From Clostridium sp. 1001271st1 H5 (GTDB lineage: Bacteria; Bacillota; Clostridia; Lachnospirales; Lachnospiraceae), in NCBI RefSeq assembly GCF_005845215.1, contig NZ_SPHO01000021.1, positions 1 to 64,000 on the forward strand: DNA of 64,000 nucleotides. The letters are read 5' to 3'. Positions within the stretch are counted from its first letter, which is position 1, and each line of letters starts with the position of its first letter. This document shows, one piece after another, positions 32,344 to 41,175 of the stretch. The notes beneath the pieces are model-generated. The model ran no database searches, had not been told where the DNA came from, and was given only the letters and a program-made list of their open reading frames with translations. The translations under genes and the position numbers were made by a program.

Positions 32344-34699
32344 AGACTGTGACAAACATTATTTTAAGAAACCGGAATTTTACCGTCTTACCGGCGAGAA
32401 CAACTATGTCAGAATTGACGCTGAAGACAAGGTGACAGGACACGGCCAGTATGTGGGTGACATCATGTTCCCTGACATGCTTACCGGAAAAATGGTCAGA
32501 AGCCCTTATGCTTCCGCCAGAATCCTGTCCATTGACACCAGCGAGGCGGAGAAGCTTCCGGGTGTAAAGTGCATCCTCACAGCCAAGGACTTTGAGTGGA
32601 AGTCCCTGGTGGGAAACGGGGAATTTGCAGCTGAGTTCGCGGACAAGGAAGTATTGTGTTCTGAGAAGGTGCGCCAGGTGGGGGACGATGTGGCAGCCGT
32701 GGCAGCTGTGGATGAGGAAACAGCCCAGCGGGCCGTGGAGCTGATTAAGGTGGAATACCAGGTGCTTGCGGGGGTGTTTGACCCCTTTGAGGCAATGGAG
32801 GAGGATGCCCCTGAGGTAAACTGGGAGGGCAAAGGCATACACAATATCGGCATGCAGTCCGTGATGAAGGCGGGTACGGATATTGATGAGGAATTTGACC
32901 ATGCATCCTATGTGCAGCACAGGGATTACAAGACCCACCGTATGGTGCATGCGGCCATGGAGCCCCACGGCGCAGTGGCAACCTACAGGAATGGAACCTA
33001 CACCATCTGGATGTCCACCCAGATGTCCTTTGTGGACCAGTTCTGGTATGCCCGCTGCCTGGGCGTGGGCGAGAACCAGGTGCGGGTAATCAAGCCCCTT
33101 GTGGGCGGAGGATTCGGCGGCAAGCTGGATTCCTATTCCTTTGGCCTGTGCGCTGCCAAGATGGCGGAGCTGACCGGACGCCCGGTGCGCATGATTCTGT
33201 CCCGTGAGGAAGTGTTCCAGACCACACGCAACCGCCATCCCATTTACATGCATATAGATACTGCCTTTGGGACAGACGGCAGGCTGCTGGCAAAAAAATG
33301 CTACCATGTGCTGGACGGCGGCCCCTACGGGGGGTCCGGTGTTGCGGCCTGCGCCCAGTCCACATTGTGGGCCAACTTCCCTTACAAGATGAATTCCGTG
33401 GATTTCCTGGCAAGGCGTGTGTATACCAATAACCCTTCTGCAGGAGCCATGAGAGGATACACGGCCTGCCAGGTGCATTTTGCCCATGACCTGAACATGC
33501 AGTTCGCGGCAGACCAGATGGGCATTGACCCGGTTGAGTTCCGTAAGATAAGCGCGGCAGACCCCGGATACGTGGCTCCGGCCGGGCTGGCAATCACCAG
33601 CTGCGCATACAAGGAGACGCTGGATACGGCGGCAAAGGAAATTGGCTGGTATGAGAAGAAGGATAAGCTGAAAAAGGGTGAAGGCATTGGTTTTGCGGGT
33701 ACCGGCTTTGTATCAGGCACCGGATTCGCGGTGCTGGAAGCGCCTAACCAGAGCTCTGCGTGTGTGACCCTGCGCATGAACAAGCGGGGCATGGCCACCC
33801 TTTATATCGGCTCCCACGACATCGGCCAGGGTTCCGATACGGTCATGACAGCGATTGTGGCCGAGGAGCTGGGGCTTCCCATGGACATGGTCAAAACTTT
33901 TATGTCCGACACCTTCCTGACGCCATGGGATTCCGGCTCTTACGGCAGCCGTGTTACCTTTCTGGCCGGCAATGCGGCCCGCCGCGCTGCCGTGGATGCA
34001 AAACACCAGCTGTTTGAGGTTATTGCTCCCATGTGGGGCGTGATGCCGGAGACGCTGGAGTGTCTGGACGGAAAGGTAATCAGCAAGGAGAAGGCTGAAT
34101 ACCAGATGTCCATCGGCGACGCCATGTTCAAGTATATGACGGTCAAGGGCGGTGATGAGCTCATTGGCGTGGGCTCCTACTACCACCGTACCGACAACTC
34201 ACAGTACAACGGCAACAATACCACCAACTATGCGCCTGCATACAGCTTCTCCACCGGAGCAGCCCATCTGACGGTGGACGAGGAGACTGGCGTCCTGGAT
34301 ATTGATGAATTTGTATTTGCCCATGACTGCGGCCGAGCCCTGAATAAGAGGGCCGTGGAAGGCCAGCTGGAGGGCTCCATCGGCATGGGCCTCGGCTATG
34401 CTGTCTATGAGCACAATGTAACCAAGGAAGGAAAGATTCTCAATCCCAACTTCCGCGACTACCGGCTGCCCACTGCCCTTGACATGCCAAAGATGCGCAC
34501 CTTCTACGACTTTACACCGGACGAGGAAGGACCGCTGGGTGCAAAGGAAGCAGGAGAGGGCTCCGCTGCGCCTGTGGCTCCTGCCATTGCCAATGCGGTC
34601 AACATGGCAACCGGCGTGTATTTCACAGAGCTGCCCCTGGACCCGGAGCATATCTGGAGAGCGCTGCACGGCATGAAGGATGACAGGAATTCAAAATAA
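32336..34699 (+). CDS. Molybdopterin-binding hydroxylase large subunit (first copy)
   Basis: This 787-residue catalytic subunit of the xanthine dehydrogenase/aldehyde oxidase family hydroxylates a substrate C-H with water. Conserved elements: KVTGHGQYVGDI near the N terminus, the MoCo contacts KPLVGGGFGGKLDS (near 245) and AMRGYTACQ (near 365), IGSHDIGQGSDT, and the active-site Glu in GAKEAGEGSAAPV near residue 745. It starts ATG 32336 after GGAGGAGG, overlapping the Fe-S subunit. Its normal promoter is cut off by the ICE, so any expression must come from ICE read-through. The substrate is not deducible from sequence; YqeC in the region points to the selenium-dependent branch. Confidence 0.9.
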   Translation: MHKDCDKHYFKKPEFYRLTGENNYVRIDAEDKVTGHGQYVGDIMFPDMLTGKMVRSPYASARILSIDTSEAEKLPGVKCILTAKDFEWKSLVGNGEFAAEFADKEVLCSEKVRQVGDDVAAVAAVDEETAQRAVELIKVEYQVLAGVFDPFEAMEEDAPEVNWEGKGIHNIGMQSVMKAGTDIDEEFDHASYVQHRDYKTHRMVHAAMEPHGAVATYRNGTYTIWMSTQMSFVDQFWYARCLGVGENQVRVIKPLVGGGFGGKLDSYSFGLCAAKMAELTGRPVRMILSREEVFQTTRNRHPIYMHIDTAFGTDGRLLAKKCYHVLDGGPYGGSGVAACAQSTLWANFPYKMNSVDFLARRVYTNNPSAGAMRGYTACQVHFAHDLNMQFAADQMGIDPVEFRKISAADPGYVAPAGLAITSCAYKETLDTAAKEIGWYEKKDKLKKGEGIGFAGTGFVSGTGFAVLEAPNQSSACVTLRMNKRGMATLYIGSHDIGQGSDTVMTAIVAEELGLPMDMVKTFMSDTFLTPWDSGSYGSRVTFLAGNAARRAAVDAKHQLFEVIAPMWGVMPETLECLDGKVISKEKAEYQMSIGDAMFKYMTVKGGDELIGVGSYYHRTDNSQYNGNNTTNYAPAYSFSTGAAHLTVDEETGVLDIDEFVFAHDCGRALNKRAVEGQLEGSIGMGLGYAVYEHNVTKEGKILNPNFRDYRLPTALDMPKMRTFYDFTPDEEGPLGAKEAGEGSAAPVAPAIANAVNMATGVYFTELPLDPEHIWRALHGMKDDRNSK

Positions 34700-34732
34700 A
34701 GGCAGGTCAGGGAATCGCTTGATGAAACCAGG

Positions 34733-34753
34733 AAGGCGGCTTCACGCCGCCTT
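34733..34753 (+). terminator. Hairpin after the first hydroxylase
   Basis: AAGGCGGC (34733-34740) pairs with GCCGCCTT (34746-34753) around a five-base loop, with only CTTTC after it. It is a weak terminator or an mRNA-stabilising stem between the large subunit and the Cys-rich gene. Confidence 0.5.
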
Positions 34754-34781
34754 CTTTCAACCGGAAAGGAGGCAGTCATAT

Positions 34782-35066
34782 ATGGGCCGCCAATTAAAGA
34801 AAATGCGCCTGCCAAACGGCGTGGAAGCAGAGGAAAAGGCCTGCGGCGATTATGTCTGTAAGTATTGCGGGGGCAAGGCCACTGCCTGTAATTTTGTGGC
34901 TGGTATGTGCCTTCAGGTATATGCCCGCCATCAGGGCATGTGCGGGGCTTATATTGAGAGTGAGAAATATGTGGGCTATGTCACGGATTGCAGCACCTGC
35001 CGCTGCCAGGGCGTATCCGGGGAATGCAGATTTGAGGGCAGGGCTGCCATGGGGCAGGTAGTATGA
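34782..35066 (+). CDS. Cysteine-rich small protein, unknown function
   Basis: The 94-residue protein starts at ATG 34782 after GGAAAGGAGG. Ten cysteines include CGDYVCKYCGG, ATACNFVAGMC and DCSTCRCQGVSGEC, suggesting a metal or Fe-S binding protein. I do not recognise the family. Its position behind a molybdenum hydroxylase gene suggests an accessory or electron-transfer role, which is inference. Confidence 0.65.
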   Translation: MGRQLKKMRLPNGVEAEEKACGDYVCKYCGGKATACNFVAGMCLQVYARHQGMCGAYIESEKYVGYVTDCSTCRCQGVSGECRFEGRAAMGQVV

Positions 35067-35092
35067 CTGAATGGAAATGGAGATAAAAAAGG

Positions 35093-35143
35093 AAAAAGGG
35101 GCATCCGCGCATGGGTCAGTCGCTATGGGGGATGTCCCTTTTT
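35093..35143. terminator. Bidirectional terminator
   Basis: AAAAAGGGGCATCC (35093-35106) pairs with GGATGTCCCTTTTT (35129-35142, one G-T pair). It lies between the Cys-rich gene and the convergent membrane-protein gene and works in both directions. Confidence 0.85.
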
Positions 35144-35157
35144 ATTATGATATTTTA

Positions 35158-35685
35158 CTAAAACTGATTCTGGGGTGAATGAGGGGATTTAAGTTCACCC
35201 ACAGCCTGTTTTGCAATCCTGATGGCTGCCTTTGTCACGAAAAAGGCGAATACATAGCTGATGATAAACATGATGGGCCAGTCGTGAAGCACGCCCTGCA
35301 GAAATACGGTCCGGGTGTCCGGAAGGAAGCCGGCTGCCACAGCAGCCTCAATTTCCGGATTGTGAAAGACATTGACCGCTGTGAGGACGATGGTGGCCGC
35401 GGTGTTAAAGAACAGGGTGGCCACAAAGTTTTCCACAAGCACATGGGGCAGGGTTTCGGGCCTGAGTCCCATTTTCCTGCCAAGGGCAAATGACCAGTCC
35501 GTCAGAGGAAAGGCCATTCCGGTCAATGAAATCACCAGAAAAGCCGTGCCCCAGTTCCTGATGAGCAGGGGTACCGTAAAGGTGAGTCTGTCAACAAAGA
35601 TTGCCGATGCGGCCATAATCAGGGAGATACAGATAGCCACAACAGAAGATATAATCATACCAAAATGATTTTTGTAAAAGTTCAT
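35158..35685 (-). CDS. Four-helix integral membrane protein, unknown
   Basis: This 175-residue minus-strand protein has hydrophobic segments near residues 9-30, 38-60, 82-105 and 132-155. The layout and the GMAFPLTDWSFALG region between helices 2 and 3 resemble small DUF2798-type membrane proteins, but the match is not certain. The start at 35685 has only a weak AAAGGG site. It stands alone, separated from neighbours by a terminator and a 415-base gap. Confidence 0.65.
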   Translation of the reverse strand: MNFYKNHFGMIISSVVAICISLIMAASAIFVDRLTFTVPLLIRNWGTAFLVISLTGMAFPLTDWSFALGRKMGLRPETLPHVLVENFVATLFFNTAATIVLTAVNVFHNPEIEAAVAAGFLPDTRTVFLQGVLHDWPIMFIISYVFAFFVTKAAIRIAKQAVGELKSPHSPQNQF

Positions 35686-36100
35686 AAAATACGCCCTTTC
35701 TGGTCTTTAATACAAAGCATGGCGTATCCTGGGAGATTCGCCATTCAATTTCTCTACAACCAGGGTTGGATAACCGGTGTACGGCTGCACAGGCTGACAG
35801 CGTTGTACCGGCTGCTTGATTACAGCCCCGAAGAATTTATTTTTTCCCATCCCTCCTTGTCTGTACGCTGCTTGCGTATTCCCCAATACAGATGCATGCG
35901 TTTTTGGCGGCGGGCAGTTATGCGCCCTTTTCCATCCTCAAAACCGCGGGGCGAAAGCCGGAGCGTGCCGTTTAAGAGTAATTTAAGACACGCAGCAGGA
36001 GAACGTAATGGTTTGGCTTTTTTGCCTGCGGCTGCTGCCGTTCCCGGATTCCATACGTCCGGAATCCGGAAGTTGATTGTTTGTTCTATGATTTCCCATC
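35686..36100. other. 415-base gap without a supported gene
   Basis: Open frames on both strands here have no ribosome site and no recognisable sequence. The only structure seen is a 9-bp hairpin CCGGATTCC/GGAATCCGG at 36044-36069, just past the end of the leftward methyltransferase-like gene, without a T-run. It may hold decayed coding sequence. Confidence 0.5.
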
Positions 36101-36988
36101 CTACGGATGTACAATCATCACTGTGCCGTCTAAGTCCCCAACCGGAAGCATAAGCAGTGCGCCGTATCTGGCTTCCAGGTCCTCCACTGCTTTTGCAACG
36201 CCCCTGTACCGGGTGTCGCTGCATCCGCTCAGGAGGATGACTCCGCCTCTGCCCATGCGGGGAAAGAAAAATTCCAGACCGGCCAGAGTGGGCTGGTACA
36301 GGCAGGCATCCATGCAGACAAGGCAGAATTTTTCATCTTCAATGTCAAAGGCGGTTTCAGGAAACCATCCCTTCCGGATGACAACCTGTCCGGGCAGGGG
36401 CATCCGTTCCATCAGTTTTTCCCTGTCTGTCCCGGAATACAGGCCCGCTATTGCGTCGGAACATCCCAGTTCCCGTTCCCTGGCAACATCCCGTTCATCG
36501 AAACCCTCAAAGGTGTCAAAAAGATACAGCTTCCGGTCCGGCATCAGCACGTTGAGCTGCCAGGAGGTGCCGCCTTGGTAACAACCCAGCTCCGCCACAT
36601 TTCCCTCCACCCCCAGTCCGGTGAGACGCCGGCACAGACGGCGCAGGACGCTGCACCGGATAGAGAACTGCTCATACAGGTTCCGGATAAATACAATGTC
36701 GTTCAGGAAGCCGGCGCGGATGGCCATGTATTCCAGGGCATGGCTTTTTTCGGCATCCGTGGCGGCGATGACCAGGACGTCCGGCTGAAGGGCAACCGCC
36801 AGGTCTACCGGCATAATTGGCATTCCTTCTATTTCCTCCTTCAGTTCCCCTTGTTCCAGGTCTGAAAATACATTCCAGGTCTCCGGCCTGGTGTCCCCCA
36901 GACCGACCAGCTTCATTTCATGTGGATTTAGCATATCCGCCACAGCCATTCCCAGACTGTCGGCGCCCAGAATAACAACTGTCTTCAT
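36101..36988 (-). CDS. TylF-like methyltransferase paralogue with lost metal ligands
   Basis: The 295-residue protein has an N-terminal Rossmann-like domain (VVILGADSLGMAVADML, then IMPVDLAVALQPDVLVIAATD) and a C-terminal TylF/macrocin-O-methyltransferase-like domain (VAELGCYQGGTSWQLNV, KLYLFDTFEGFDERD). Compared with its neighbour at 37143, the metal-binding positions have changed: LDADLY became MDACLY, and LLHDYNN became LLSGCSD. This suggests loss of methyltransferase activity or a changed role. GGAGGG precedes the start at 36988. The two genes are tandem duplicates in the same orientation, 154 bases apart. Confidence 0.75.
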   Translation of the reverse strand: MKTVVILGADSLGMAVADMLNPHEMKLVGLGDTRPETWNVFSDLEQGELKEEIEGMPIMPVDLAVALQPDVLVIAATDAEKSHALEYMAIRAGFLNDIVFIRNLYEQFSIRCSVLRRLCRRLTGLGVEGNVAELGCYQGGTSWQLNVLMPDRKLYLFDTFEGFDERDVARERELGCSDAIAGLYSGTDREKLMERMPLPGQVVIRKGWFPETAFDIEDEKFCLVCMDACLYQPTLAGLEFFFPRMGRGGVILLSGCSDTRYRGVAKAVEDLEARYGALLMLPVGDLDGTVMIVHP

Positions 36989-37142
36989 GAGCCCTCCCCC
37001 TTATTCCCTTATCATACTGTCTGCAGACATTGTAGGACAGGAATGCAGCAGACACAAGTAGCCCAGGTCACATGTGATGCCAAATTACAATTGCTGCCTG
37101 CCATCCAGCTGTTATATGCCATACTTAAAATGGAGGGTTCTG

Positions 37143-38030
37143 CTAATCCCGGGGCTTTACAATAACCGCGCTGCCATGAAGGTCGCATAAGGGAACAAGG
37201 CACAGGCGGCTGTATTGTTTTTCATATTCATCCACAGCCTGCCCGGCTCCGCGGAACCGTTCATTGTTGTAATCGTGGAGCAGAATCATGCCTCCGGGTA
37301 CAAGACGGGGGTAGAAGAATATAAGGCCGGCCAGAATGGGAGCATACAGGTCGGCATCCAGGCTTACCAGGGAAAAGCGCTCCTGTTCCAGACCTGCCGC
37401 TGTATCCGGAAAATATCCCCTGCGCATGACGGCCCGGTCAGGAAAGGGGAGCCGTCCCAGCACTGCCTGCTCGCTGGTGTCAGAGAATTCCCCTTCCCTG
37501 GCAAAGGAACACCCCATATTTTTTTCTTCTTTTATATCCCTTGCGTCAAATCCCTGGAATGTATCAAATAAATAAAGCCTTTGCTGCGGAAACAGGGCGT
37601 TGAGCTTCCAGGCCGTATCGCCCTTAAAGACGCCCAGTTCCGCTATGCTTCCCTGGAGGCCCTGTCCATGAATCCGCTCAGCCAGCCGTTTCAGGGTGGC
37701 GCTTCGTATGTCAAAATACCGGTAAAGCTGGCTCAGCATCAGAAATCTGCCCTCATATCCTGATTCCAGGGCCTGTTCCTTAAGCTGGCCGGAACGCAGC
37801 GGGTCCGTCACACCGATAATGACATAATCAGGTTTCAGCAAGAGGGCTTTTTCTACCGGTAAAATTGGGATATTGGCTGGAAATCCTTTTTCTGTCCGTT
37901 CTGGTTCGGTCAGCCGGTGCAGTGCAGGGTTATTATCCCCAAAGGCCAGAAGGGCCATGTTTTCCTGATTCAGCAGTCTGGCAGCGCCGCGGCCAAACTG
38001 GCCCGCGCCCAGGATGATGACAGTTTCCAT
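37143..38030 (-). CDS. TylF-like methyltransferase with N-terminal Rossmann domain
   Basis: This 295-residue paralogue of 36101 has the SAM-binding IAELGVFKGDTAWKLNALFP, LYLFDTFQGFDARDI and the intact metal-binding residues (SLDADLY, LLHDYNN). The N-terminal domain (VIILGAGQFGRGAARLL; KPDYVIIGVTD) resembles the PglD-like nucleotide-sugar binding module. TylF-family enzymes methylate sugar hydroxyls, but fused forms like this are uncharacterised and the substrate is unknown. The start at 38030 has AGGAGG. It is divergent from the Crp/Fnr regulator gene. Confidence 0.75.
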   Translation of the reverse strand: METVIILGAGQFGRGAARLLNQENMALLAFGDNNPALHRLTEPERTEKGFPANIPILPVEKALLLKPDYVIIGVTDPLRSGQLKEQALESGYEGRFLMLSQLYRYFDIRSATLKRLAERIHGQGLQGSIAELGVFKGDTAWKLNALFPQQRLYLFDTFQGFDARDIKEEKNMGCSFAREGEFSDTSEQAVLGRLPFPDRAVMRRGYFPDTAAGLEQERFSLVSLDADLYAPILAGLIFFYPRLVPGGMILLHDYNNERFRGAGQAVDEYEKQYSRLCLVPLCDLHGSAVIVKPRD

Positions 38031-38141
38031 ATAGTTCCAATCCTCCTATCATATAATGATGCAGTCCTGTTAATCCCATCCCATACATTGTATCACGGAA
38101 CCGTAATCTGTGGATAGTTACCGCTGCAATATATATGACAC

Positions 38142-38170
38142 TTACATCACATGTAAAAATTTGATATAAT
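38142..38170 (+). promoter_or_regulatory. Promoter of the Crp/Fnr regulator gene
   Basis: TTACAT at 38142-38147, 17 bases, then a perfect TATAAT at 38165-38170. The start would be near 38177, just before the dyad at 38189. Confidence 0.6.
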
Positions 38171-38188
38171 GTAGTATAAGCTACTAGT

Positions 38189-38204
38189 TGTTAAAATACT
38201 AACA
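38189..38204 (+). promoter_or_regulatory. Crp/Fnr-type operator dyad
   Basis: TGTTA-N6-TAACA, a perfect 5-6-5 dyad with the geometry of CRP/FNR sites, lies just downstream of the promoter and upstream of the Crp/Fnr-family gene. This placement predicts autorepression. Confidence 0.55.
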
Positions 38205-38282
38205 GTGTTATAATTTTGTTAAAGGACACAGGCGTTTTTGGGGATTCATATGGTGAAAAGCCATAAAAGAGAGGGTGGTTAT

Positions 38283-38996
38283 ATGGTGGGTCAGGAGTGT
38301 AATACCGCAGTACAGATGCCGCATGCTAATTTTGTATCACGTCTTCTATATCTGCCCAGGGGAATATCACGGCTGGAAAAGCTGGGACAGAGAAAGGTAT
38401 TTCCAAAGAACCACATGCTGGTGCAGGCAGGTACAATGCCCAACTATTGCTACATAGTCAAGACCGGACGGGTGGCGGCGTTTGAGACAACGGTTACAGG
38501 CGAGGAGCGCATTTATAATTTCAATGAGAGCAATTCCGTCCTGCTGGAAGGAAACCTTCTCTTAAATCAGGAATCGGCTGTGAATTTCAAGACCGTGCAG
38601 CCCTCTGAATTAGTCTGTATCACCAGGGAGATGCTGCTGCAGGGCATTGCCCATGACCCGCAGCTTTCCATGGATATTATGGAGTCCCTATCCACCAAGT
38701 TTCTGTCGGCCATGGAACAGGTGCGCCATACCAATTTCCACAACGCCGGCTGGAAGATTTGCGACCTGCTGCTTATATTTGCAGAGCATTACGGGGTTCC
38801 CTATGACGGGAAAATACTTATCAAAGAAAAGATAAGCCAGCAGCTCCTGTCAAATCCGCTGGGCATTAACCGGGTAACTGCGGTCAGGGCCATTAAGGAG
38901 CTGAAGGAGATGGCGCTGATAGAGCAGATTAACGGATACTACTGCATCCGCAGCCTGGAGAAACTGAAACGGCACCAGGAGAGGATGTGCCAGTAG
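38283..38996 (+). CDS. Crp/Fnr-family transcriptional regulator
   Basis: The 237-residue regulator has an N-terminal cyclic-nucleotide-binding-like beta barrel (FPKNHMLVQAGTMPNYCYIVKTGRVAAFE) and a C-terminal winged helix (KEKISQQLLSNPLGINRVTAVRAIKELKEMALIEQINGYYCI). No FNR-type N-terminal cysteine cluster is visible, so the effector is unknown. ATG 38283 with GAGGGTGG upstream was chosen; in-frame starts at 38238 and 38250 are alternatives. It neighbours the molybdenum hydroxylase cluster and is a candidate regulator of it. Confidence 0.85.
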   Translation: MVGQECNTAVQMPHANFVSRLLYLPRGISRLEKLGQRKVFPKNHMLVQAGTMPNYCYIVKTGRVAAFETTVTGEERIYNFNESNSVLLEGNLLLNQESAVNFKTVQPSELVCITREMLLQGIAHDPQLSMDIMESLSTKFLSAMEQVRHTNFHNAGWKICDLLLIFAEHYGVPYDGKILIKEKISQQLLSNPLGINRVTAVRAIKELKEMALIEQINGYYCIRSLEKLKRHQERMCQ

Positions 38997-39010
38997 GAAA
39001 ATGAATGAAA

Positions 39011-39048
39011 AACACGGAACCGGAGTAAAATCTGATTCCGTGTTTTTT
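39011..39048 (+). terminator. Terminator of the Crp/Fnr gene
   Basis: AACACGGAA (39011-39019) pairs with TTCCGTGTT (39036-39044), followed by TTTT. Confidence 0.9.
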
Positions 39049-39160
39049 GATGCACATGCATAGGGTGTATCCTGCACTACTGGAATCCTGTATTCCGGCC
39101 GGATATAATACCTGTAAGGCAACTTATTAAGACGGTCTTTGCAGGAAAGAGGCGGGAATC

Positions 39161-39781
39161 ATGAAGAACACAGGAGCTGTCCTGGCAGCGGCAGGACTGT
39201 CCTCGCGCATGGGGGATTTCAAACCCCTGCTGCCCTTTGGGGACTCTACCATAGCATTTCATATCACGTCCATGCTCAGGAGGCTGGGGGCGGACCCGGT
39301 CATCGTGGTCACAGGCTACAGGGCAGAAGAGCTGGAGGACCACCTGAAAGGCACGGGCGCCTGTTTTGTCAGGAATACCGGATACCGTTACACACAGATG
39401 TTTGATTCCGTGAAGCTGGGAATTCAGGCTGCACTGGAAGGGTGTGACCGAATCATGGTCATGCCCATGGACCTTCCGGCCATAACGGATGATACCATAA
39501 AGCGGGTGATGGAGGCTTCCGGGCAGATTGTGCGCACGGTCCATGACGGTGAACCGGGGCATCCCATATGCCTGGACGGGCAGATTGCCAGGCGCATCTG
39601 CACCTACACCGGGGACCAGGGACTTAAGGGGGCCATTGAAGCATCCGGCGTGCCTGTGGAGGACCTGGAAGCCGGAGATGAGAGTATATACCTGGATGTG
39701 GACACAAAGGAAGAGTACAGGGAGCTGCTCCGCTGGGTTTGCAAACAGGAAATAAGCCGAAGAAAATGTAAGAGGCATTGA
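39161..39781 (+). CDS. MocA-like nucleotidyltransferase (copy 1)
   Basis: This 206-residue NTP transferase resembles molybdenum cofactor cytidylyltransferase MocA and its relatives, which attach a nucleotide to Moco or to a precursor in hydroxylase maturation. Intact motifs: LAAAGLSSRMGDFKPLLPFG (triphosphate and Lys), the metal site MPMDLPAI, and DGEPGHPICLDG. The C terminus is basic (KQEISRRKCKRH). A TATAAT at 39103 may be its promoter. It is followed by the phosphatase-HD gene, a partner often fused to such NTP transferases in related clusters. Confidence 0.85.
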   Translation: MKNTGAVLAAAGLSSRMGDFKPLLPFGDSTIAFHITSMLRRLGADPVIVVTGYRAEELEDHLKGTGACFVRNTGYRYTQMFDSVKLGIQAALEGCDRIMVMPMDLPAITDDTIKRVMEASGQIVRTVHDGEPGHPICLDGQIARRICTYTGDQGLKGAIEASGVPVEDLEAGDESIYLDVDTKEEYRELLRWVCKQEISRRKCKRH

Positions 39782-39890
39782 GGCGCTTTATATTTACAGC
39801 CATCCGCCGTATGTGGTATACTCAAATCAACGTTGTTTATGGGATTAAATAACGCTGTTTGAAGAATATGGCCTTTCTGGCTGCCTCATA

Positions 39891-39919
39891 TTGTAATTTA
39901 AATGCTTCTGTGTTACACT
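39891..39919 (+). promoter_or_regulatory. Promoter of the phosphatase-HD/TetR operon
   Basis: TTGTAA at 39891-39896, 17 bases, TACACT at 39914-39919. The operator palindrome begins 14 bases downstream. Confidence 0.5.
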
Positions 39920-39932
39920 GGAACTATAAACT

Positions 39933-39946
39933 AGGTCGGACGACCT
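39933..39946 (+). promoter_or_regulatory. Palindromic operator, probably for the TetR regulator
   Basis: AGGTCG-GA-CGACCT is a perfect palindrome just downstream of the promoter and upstream of the operon that encodes the TetR-family protein (41176). A related half-site, CGACCTAG, lies at 42066-42073 upstream of the second hydroxylase operon. Confidence 0.6.
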
Positions 39947-39982
39947 ATTCGGTATCGGCAATGCATGGAAACGAGGTGGCAT

Positions 39983-41155
39983 ATGAGGACGATATACCTG
40001 ATAAGGCATGGGGAACCGGAACGCACCGGACATGTAAGCAGATGTCTTGGACACACAGATGTTGCACTGAGCATCAGAGGCAGGAAGGAGAGTATGGAGC
40101 TGGCTGACTGGTTCAGAAGCCGTCCTGTGGAGGCTGTTTATGCAAGCCCTCTTTCCAGGTGCATGGAAACGGCGGAGTACATTGCCGGAGAGCATCAGAA
40201 GGTTCGGCAGGACCAGGGACTGGTGGAGCTGGACGCAGGTGAATGGGAGAATATGGATTTTACTGAAATCCGCAGCCGGTATCCTGAACTCTATGAAGAG
40301 AGGGGACGTTCCATGGGCACGGTTCCGCCTCCGGGAGGAGAATCCTTTGCCCAGGGAGGAAAACGGCTTGAAGCTGCCCTGAACCGCATTCTGGAAAAGA
40401 CCCGGGGGGATGTGGCTGTGGTGACCCACTGCGGCGTGAGCCGCGGCCTGCTGTGCGGTATTCTGGGCTGGGATATTAACCGTGTGCTGGAAGTTCCCCA
40501 GCCATACGGGGGTATCAGCCGGATTCTGGTTGACGGGGACGGCGGTTTCAGGGGATTTTATGAGCAGACCGGGGTAAAGCCCCTTCTCTATCCTGACCAC
40601 GGCATCTGCCGCAGACTGTCGGACCGTTACGGTGTTCCGGAGCATATCCGGCTTCATGAGGCTGCCGTGGCAAGGCTGGCACATCAGTGGGCTGTCAGGC
40701 TGGGAGCGCTGGGTTATGACATAGACCCGGAGCTTCTGAGGACAGCCGGGCTGCTTCACGATATTGCGCGTCTTCAGCCGGACCATGCAAGGGCAGGGGC
40801 TGAGGTCCTGCGAAAGGAAGGATACCCGGTGATGGCCAGAATCATCAAGAGCCATCACAGGCTGGAGGGCGGGGAAGAGTGCAGACTGACGGAGAGCTCC
40901 CTTTTGTTCCTGGCGGATAAGATGATGCTGGAGGACAGGATGGTGGATATCGACCAACGTTTCCGGCAGAGCGCGCCCAAATGCACCACTCCCCAGGCCA
41001 GAGAGAACCATAGACTTCAATATAATCAGGCTCAGGCAGTCAGACATTGCCTGGAAACAGCCCTGGGAGGCCTAAAGGCAGCGGATGCTTTTAGAGCCAG
41101 TCCCCAGGCGTCTGTGGGCATGAAGGTCCGGATACGGGAATGGGCTGCCGGCTGA
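39983..41155 (+). CDS. Histidine phosphatase-HD domain fusion protein
   Basis: The 390-residue two-domain protein has an N-terminal histidine phosphatase (YLIRHGEPERTGHVSRCLG; second His in VVTHCGVSRGL) and a C-terminal HD-type phosphohydrolase (RTAGLLHDIARLQPDHARAGAEVL, then KSHHRLEGGEE). In Desulfovibrio-type molybdenum hydroxylase clusters such modules are fused to a MocA-like NTP transferase (DVU_1551-like family), so it probably acts with 39161 on a nucleotide-linked cofactor precursor. ATG 39983 follows GAGGTGG; an ATG at 39965 is less likely. It is co-transcribed with the TetR gene, 20 bases downstream. Confidence 0.8.
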   Translation: MRTIYLIRHGEPERTGHVSRCLGHTDVALSIRGRKESMELADWFRSRPVEAVYASPLSRCMETAEYIAGEHQKVRQDQGLVELDAGEWENMDFTEIRSRYPELYEERGRSMGTVPPPGGESFAQGGKRLEAALNRILEKTRGDVAVVTHCGVSRGLLCGILGWDINRVLEVPQPYGGISRILVDGDGGFRGFYEQTGVKPLLYPDHGICRRLSDRYGVPEHIRLHEAAVARLAHQWAVRLGALGYDIDPELLRTAGLLHDIARLQPDHARAGAEVLRKEGYPVMARIIKSHHRLEGGEECRLTESSLLFLADKMMLEDRMVDIDQRFRQSAPKCTTPQARENHRLQYNQAQAVRHCLETALGGLKAADAFRASPQASVGMKVRIREWAAG

Positions 41156-41175
41156 GCATAAGGAGATGAAGTCAC

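Noticed and set aside
32174..33487. Long open frame on the minus strand (437 codons)
   Set aside because: Antisense shadow of the hydroxylase large subunit; composition is His/Cys-rich and unlike a real protein, with no ribosome site.
35665..36153. Possible plus-strand gene in the 415-base gap
   Set aside because: Starts inside the oppositely oriented membrane-protein gene, has no ribosome site and the product has no recognisable features.
39845..41047. Minus-strand open frame of 400 codons
   Set aside because: It lies opposite the phosphatase-HD gene, whose motifs are clear; no recognisable domains or start signal.
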